Below are positions 15,803-19,106 of a DNA stretch of 19,106 nt, in pieces; position 1 is the stretch's first letter, and each line of letters opens with the position of its first letter. Below the pieces are notes generated by a model, which was given only the letters and a program-made list of their open reading frames with translations, was not told the origin of the DNA and made no database searches. The stretch spans positions 1 to 19,106 of the forward strand of contig JALRJW010000097.1 of the NCBI GenBank assembly GCA_023268955.1. The letters run 5' to 3'. The translations under genes were made by a program, and so were the position numbers. The stretch is from Aliarcobacter sp. Its GTDB lineage: Bacteria > Campylobacterota > Campylobacteria > Campylobacterales > Arcobacteraceae.

Positions 15803-16412
15803 AAAATATGATGGTGTTGAAAATATTGAAGTTTTTGACATCTCATATATTAAAAAAGATATTTCTTTTGAAAAATTTGATGCATTAATCTTCACTTCTA
15901 AAAATGCTATTTATTCAATAGACAATTTTTCTAATTCTTGGAAAAAAATACCTTCTTATGCAATTGCTTATCAGACTGCTAGAATTGTTGAGGAATTAAA
16001 TGGAAATCTAGCATTTACAGGAACAAAATCTCATGGTGATAAATTTGCTTTAGAATTATTACCTCTATTAGAAAATAAAAAAGTACTCTATTTAAGAGCA
16101 AAAAAAACTGTTTCAAATATTACTGATATATTAAAAAGCCATAAAATTAATATTACTGAAGAAATTGTATATGAAACAATTTGTAAGCAAGAAATTAAAA
16201 AAGAACCATTAGAGGATAATTCAATATTTATTTTCACTTCTCCATCTTCTTATAATTGTTTTATGAAAAGTTTTGATTGGAATGATAGCTTTACAGCAAT
16301 TGCAATAGGTAAAACTACAGCTAAAGAGTTTAAAAAAAATACTAATTATTTTATAAGTGATGAAACTTCAATTAATAGTTGTATTAAACTAGCTAAATCT
16401 CTCCTAAAATAG
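15768..16412 (+). CDS. hemD: Uroporphyrinogen-III synthase
   Basis: The 214-aa protein fits HemD in length and pattern: opening KIYLLS, FDALIFTSKNAIYSI (first domain), KVLYLRAKKTVSNI, EEIVYET and FIFTSPSSYNCFM, AIGKTTAKEF (second domain). HemD sequences are poorly conserved, and these short motifs are the recognised anchors. The enzyme closes hydroxymethylbilane to uroporphyrinogen III with ring-D inversion, for heme and siroheme. The ATG lies 35 bases inside the SulP gene and no strong ribosome site is seen, so it is probably translated by coupling to SulP. No partner heme genes are nearby. Confidence 0.87.
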   Translation: MNLQKIYLLSNKKYDGVENIEVFDISYIKKDISFEKFDALIFTSKNAIYSIDNFSNSWKKIPSYAIAYQTARIVEELNGNLAFTGTKSHGDKFALELLPLLENKKVLYLRAKKTVSNITDILKSHKINITEEIVYETICKQEIKKEPLEDNSIFIFTSPSSYNCFMKSFDWNDSFTAIAIGKTTAKEFKKNTNYFISDETSINSCIKLAKSLLK

Positions 16413-16432
16413 GTATCTCTTTAATCTTTTAT

Positions 16433-16453
16433 TATAATATTTTTAGATAAAAT
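16433..16453 (+). promoter_or_regulatory. -10 elements for the purD-leader RNA
   Basis: Two candidates follow the hemD stop: TATAAT at 16,433-16,438 and TAAAAT at 16,448-16,453. The second would start RNA near 16,460, just before the outermost helix of the structured RNA. Confidence 0.45.
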
Positions 16454-16461
16454 ATCTGCAT

Positions 16462-16640
16462 TATTGTCTGAATAGTTCGGGATTTCCATTGTTGAGGGTC
16501 CGATGAATTATTTTTTCATTTAATTGTAGTTAACATAGTGTGCAGCTTTTCATTGCGTTCAGGCTCCTGAAATGTTTCTCTTAGATGATATTATTGGCTT
16601 TTGGGGCCATTTTGATGGTTAACGGCTATTTGGATTTTTA
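16462..16640 (+). ncRNA. ssrS: 6S-like / purD-motif structured RNA upstream of purD
   Basis: The gap between hemD and purD is less AT-rich and lacks a coding frame. Its two halves pair: AATAG (16,471-16,475) with CTATT (16,626-16,630), CCATT (16,486-16,490) with GATGG (16,614-16,618), and GGTCC (16,497-16,501) with GGGCC (16,604-16,608, one G-U). An apical hairpin CAT...TTCAG-GCTC-CTGAA-ATG lies at about 16,551-16,574. The parts between are weakly paired, giving a long rod with an open centre, the shape of 6S RNA, which binds RNA polymerase holoenzyme. A conserved purD RNA motif is described upstream of purD in epsilonproteobacteria and has been linked to 6S RNA; the position here matches. 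The exact ends are inferred; a T-rich stretch follows. Confidence 0.7.
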
Positions 16641-16664
16641 TTTTATAATTTTAAAGGAATTACT

Positions 16665-17291
16665 GTGAATATATTAATACTTGGGAGTGGTGGTAGAGAG
16701 TACTCTATTGGTTTAGCGATTACAAAAGAAGAAACTTCTCATGAACTATATTTTATGCCAGGGAATGGTGCTACAAATAAACTAGGTACAAATATTAATA
16801 TTAAAGATTACAGTGAATTAGCTGTTTGGGCTAAAGATAATTCTATAGATTTAACAATTGTAGGGCCTGAAGCTCCATTAGTAGATGGTGTTGTTGATAT
16901 ATTCAAAAAAGAGGGATTAACTATATTTGGACCAAGTGCAGCTGCTGCTCAACTTGAAGGCTCAAAAGTTTATATGAAAAATATCCTAAAAAAATATAAC
17001 ATACCAACAGCAGCGTTTATTGAAACTACAAGTGAAAAAGAAGCTCACGATTTTATTGATACTATGAATGAACCAATTGTTGTTAAAGCAGATGGTTTAT
17101 GTGCAGGTAAGGGTGTAATTATCGCTCAAAGCAAAGATGAAGCAAAACAAGCAGCAACTGATATGTTAAGTGGAGCTTCTTTTGGTGATGCTGGAACTTC
17201 TATTGTAGTTGAAGAATTTTTAGATGGTTATGAATTGTCTATTTTTGCTATTTGTGATGGTGAAAATTACAAAGTTTTACCTGCTGCTCAA
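16665..17291 (+). CDS. purD: Phosphoribosylamine-glycine ligase, N-terminal half only (chimeric break)
   Basis: The first 209 codons are a clear PurD: NILILGSGGREYSIGLAI, TIVGPEAPLVDG, FGPSAAAAQLEGSKVYMK, PIVVKADGLCAGKGVIIA and VVEEFLDGYELSIFAICDGE. PurD is an ATP-grasp enzyme of purine synthesis, normally about 420-430 aa. After KVLPAAQ the expected DHKRxxDGDxGPNTGGMG is missing; the frame runs 12 codons into unrelated GC-rich DNA and stops at 17,325-17,327. The start is GTG at 16,665 with AAAGGAA upstream. The break coincides with a complete change in base composition, so the gene is probably intact in the organism and was cut by a misjoin. Confidence 0.93.
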
Positions 17292-17583
17292 CTCCACCTC
17301 GCCCGAGCACCCGCAGGGTCTGGGTAATGCCCACGACCAGGTGGGCCGCAACCTTCAGGGCCACTACTACCCCGGCGCGGTCGGCCTGATGTCCGAGCCG
17401 GTCCACGACGGCATCGGCCCAGGCGTCACCACCGCGATCACCGAGTTCAATCACGGCAACGCGGACGTCGTCGGCGGCGGCATGCTCGCGGACGAGTTCG
17501 TGGTGCTGCCCATCATCTTCTGGGCGCGCAACCTTCCTCCGGACTTGCCGCGCTGGGGCGCCGAGGCCAAGCGCTTCATGCGC
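17281..17583 (+). CDS. Internal fragment of a GMC-family oxidoreductase (foreign DNA)
   Basis: In the frame one base ahead of purD, starting with LLLNSTSPEHPQGLGN, about 100 codons read NAHDQVGRNLQGHYYPGAV, GPGVTTAITEFNHGN, GGGMLADEF and WARNLPPDLPRWG. This resembles the middle of GMC flavoprotein oxidoreductases, which oxidise alcohols or sugars with FAD. Both ends are missing: no FAD-binding GxGxxG start and no catalytic C-terminal His/Asn. Almost every third codon position is G or C, unlike both neighbours, so the source is probably a high-GC actinobacterium or proteobacterium. It is not a functional gene here. Confidence 0.7.
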
Positions 17584-18375
17584 GAGCCCCAGATGGTGCA
17601 AGTCGCCAGCCAGCACGGCGCTGAGAAGATTCGCCAGTTGATGGTCGAGGTCGATGAGCGCGAACGCCTGCATGCGGTGGGGCAGGTTTTGGCGCACTTC
17701 CAGCCCAGCAGCAGCCTGGCCTTTTGCAACACCAAGCAGCAGTGCCGCGATTTGGTGGCAGTGCTGCAAGCGCAGGGCGTGCAAGCGCTGGCTTTGTATG
17801 GTGATTTGGACCAGCGCGAGCGCGATCAGGTGTTGATTCAGTTCGCCAACCGCAGTTGCTCGGTCTTGGTGGCCACCGACGTGGCCGCGCGCGGTTTGGA
17901 CGTGAGTGACATTGACGCGGTGATCAACGTGGACGTGACTCCAGACCCCGAGGTGCACGTGCACCGAGTCGGACGCACCGGACGCGCAGCGGCGCAGGGC
18001 TTGGCGGTTTCTTTGGTCAGCATGGACGAGATGGGCTACGTCGGGCGCATTGAGGAGATGCAGGGCAGGGAGACCGAGTGGGTGGCGCTGTCCGCGCTGT
18101 CCCCTGCGCCAGGCGGCGTGCCCTTGGCCCCGATGGTGACTTTGCAACTGGCAGGCGGGCGCAAAGAGAAGATTCGACCCGGGGACGTCATGGGTGCCCT
18201 GGGTGCCGAAGCGGGTTTGACCCGTGATCAGGTGGGCAAGATCAACATCAACGACTTTGCCACCTACGTGGCGGTGGCGCGTGCCCACGCGGCCCACGCG
18301 TTGGCCAAGCTCAACGCCGGCAAGATCAAAGGCAAAAAAGTCAAGGCACGTTACTTGGACGACGCCGAGCGCTGA
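17575..18375 (+). CDS. dbpA: ATP-dependent RNA helicase DbpA, C-terminal half (foreign, 5' truncated)
   Basis: From about FMREPQMVQVASQHGAEKI the frame encodes the second RecA domain of a DEAD-box helicase: LAFCNTKQQC (motif IV), VLVATDVAARGLD (motif V) and HRVGRTGR (motif VI). It ends with the DbpA RNA-binding domain (MVTLQLAGGRKEKIRPGDVMGAL...GKININDFATYVAV), which targets 23S rRNA hairpin 92 in 50S assembly. The DEAD box and Walker A half are absent because the upstream join replaces them. Codons are GC-rich with frequent TTG leucine, suggesting a Burkholderiales-type betaproteobacterium. The stop is TGA at 18,373-18,375. Confidence 0.93.
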   Translation, partial: FMREPQMVQVASQHGAEKIRQLMVEVDERERLHAVGQVLAHFQPSSSLAFCNTKQQCRDLVAVLQAQGVQALALYGDLDQRERDQVLIQFANRSCSVLVATDVAARGLDVSDIDAVINVDVTPDPEVHVHRVGRTGRAAAQGLAVSLVSMDEMGYVGRIEEMQGRETEWVALSALSPAPGGVPLAPMVTLQLAGGRKEKIRPGDVMGALGAEAGLTRDQVGKININDFATYVAVARAHAAHALAKLNAGKIKGKKVKARYLDDAER

Positions 18376-18535
18376 GCACTGTGTGGCGGGCGTGCGAGCG
18401 CGACAGCGCCGGGACATTGGTCTGGTTTTGGGGCATTCACGCCAGACAACAATCGACGTAAAATTATTTGCTTATAGATGGATGAATGTGTCCGCTTGAC
18501 CCGGTGGTCGGGCGGAACTCACTCAGGAGACAAGC

Positions 18536-19106
18536 ATGTTGCGTGCGGCGATTCAGGTCTTGGCAGAAACGTGGCGCCACCTCTGGTTTCGAGACATCAA
18601 AGAAAACCCGCAGTGGATCAACGACACGGCGGTGCGCATTCGTGCTGGCATTTTGCTGGTCATCCCGCTGTACATGGGGCTGACCTTGTTCGACGTGGCC
18701 TTCACCTCGCATTGGGTGGTCACTGGCAACTACATCAAAGACACGTTTGACACGGACTTTGATGACCACATCCTTTATCACGTCGAGGCCTACCGCCGCA
18801 CTTACGAGTACTCCTTCCAGACGGGAGTTTTGTTTTACGCGTTGTTTGAGATGATCGCGGGCATGTTCGCCTTCACTGCGCGTTTTTCGCCCACCATTTG
18901 GTTGGCGACCCTGCTGGCGCGTAGCCACCGCCCGTACTGGAAACCGCTGGTGCCCAAGCGCTTTGCTTGGTCGATTGGCGCGAGTTTGATTTCGGTTTGC
19001 TTGGTGTTTTTCAACCCCGACACGTTTGCGCATTGGGTCAACGCGGTCTGGGGCAGTGAACTGTTGCCAGAGACGGTCAACTACATGCCGCGCTGGATTC
19101 CAGTCA
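18536..19106 (+). CDS. DUF4395-type membrane protein, 3' end cut by window edge
   Basis: From ATG at 18,536, preceded by AGGAGA, 190 codons stay open to the window end. The protein opens MLRAAIQVLAETWRHLWFRD and has hydrophobic segments (IRAGILLVIPLYMGLTLFDV, FYALFEMIAGMFAFTA, WSIGASLISVCLVFF) between charged loops with HVEAYRRTYEYS and PKRFAWS. It matches my recollection of betaproteobacterial DUF4395 proteins, whose function is unknown. The 160-nt gap after dbpA holds an AT pocket (about 18,459-18,479) that may be a promoter, and a weak GTCTGG/CCAGAC hairpin (18,420-18,447). Codon use is the same as dbpA, so these two genes are probably true neighbours. Confidence 0.7.
   Translation, partial: MLRAAIQVLAETWRHLWFRDIKENPQWINDTAVRIRAGILLVIPLYMGLTLFDVAFTSHWVVTGNYIKDTFDTDFDDHILYHVEAYRRTYEYSFQTGVLFYALFEMIAGMFAFTARFSPTIWLATLLARSHRPYWKPLVPKRFAWSIGASLISVCLVFFNPDTFAHWVNAVWGSELLPETVNYMPRWIPV

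Noticed and set aside
17224..18375. A 383-codon open frame joining GMC oxidoreductase and RNA helicase sequences, possibly a new fusion enzyme
   Set aside because: Both halves are truncated at conserved mid-domain positions, composition changes at the join, and the first codons are purD read in the wrong frame. It is an artefact of misjoined pieces.
17248..18417. Long minus-strand open frame (389 codons) in the GC-rich part
   Set aside because: It is antisense to clear GMC and DbpA coding sequence, crosses both junctions and has no recognisable motifs; long shadow frames are usual in GC-rich DNA.
17281..19106. Genomic island or horizontal transfer explaining the GC-rich end
   Set aside because: No integrase, transposase, tRNA target or repeats; three genes are broken mid-domain; and two source lineages are present within 300 bp. 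Assembly chimera is simpler.
1..19106. CRISPR arrays, tRNA or rRNA genes, insertion sequences, defence systems
   Set aside because: No regularly spaced repeats, cloverleaf candidates, rRNA-like segments, transposases or defence-type genes were seen on either strand while reading the window.

Overview
Positions 1 to about 17,290 look like one continuous AT-rich chromosome segment of a Campylobacterota (epsilonproteobacterial) species, most likely Arcobacteraceae. The grounds are strong A/T codon preference, tight gene packing, TATAAT-type -10 elements without clear -35 boxes, epsilon-type protein variants (the TtcA-like protein, MoeA with LPGFAYSS in place of the usual LPGNP), and a structured RNA directly upstream of purD. 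From about 17,281 the sequence changes abruptly to GC-rich DNA that does not belong to this genome.

Layout. Minus strand, about 2,640 down to 1: a four-gene run of a 66-aa unknown protein, a 104-aa HTH-like protein that seems to start at AUU, moeA (molybdenum cofactor), and an EamA-type exporter that leaves the window. It is transcribed divergently from ttcA-like + DUF523. Then pssA-like (phospholipid synthesis) abutting ppx/gppA, facing a flagellin-like gene on the minus strand. Then ilvB-ilvN (branched-chain amino acids), lpxD (lipid A), ftsK (chromosome translocation, with an apparent AUA start), hpf (ribosome hibernation) ended by a strong intrinsic terminator, der (ribosome biogenesis GTPase), a SulP anion transporter overlapping hemD (heme), a purD-leader / 6S-like RNA, and the first half of purD.

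The right end is a chimera. purD breaks off after about 209 codons and is joined, at a short sequence compatible with both sides (CTGCTGCTCAA), to an internal fragment of a GMC oxidoreductase (about 300 bp, extreme GC3). That fragment is joined at a second such sequence (around 17,569-17,586) to the C-terminal half of a betaproteobacterial-type DbpA RNA helicase, followed by a DUF4395 membrane protein that runs off the window. Three broken genes of different lineages, no mobile element and overlap-like junctions point to an assembly or amplification artefact, not horizontal transfer. The open reading frame that spans GMC and DbpA should not be read as a new fusion protein.

I did not find a convincing new multi-gene system. 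The best leads in the native part are the two apparent non-AUG starts (AUU and AUA), the 66-aa/HTH pair ahead of moeA, the TtcA-like protein lacking one canonical cluster cysteine, the isolated flagellin-like protein, and the structured RNA before purD.
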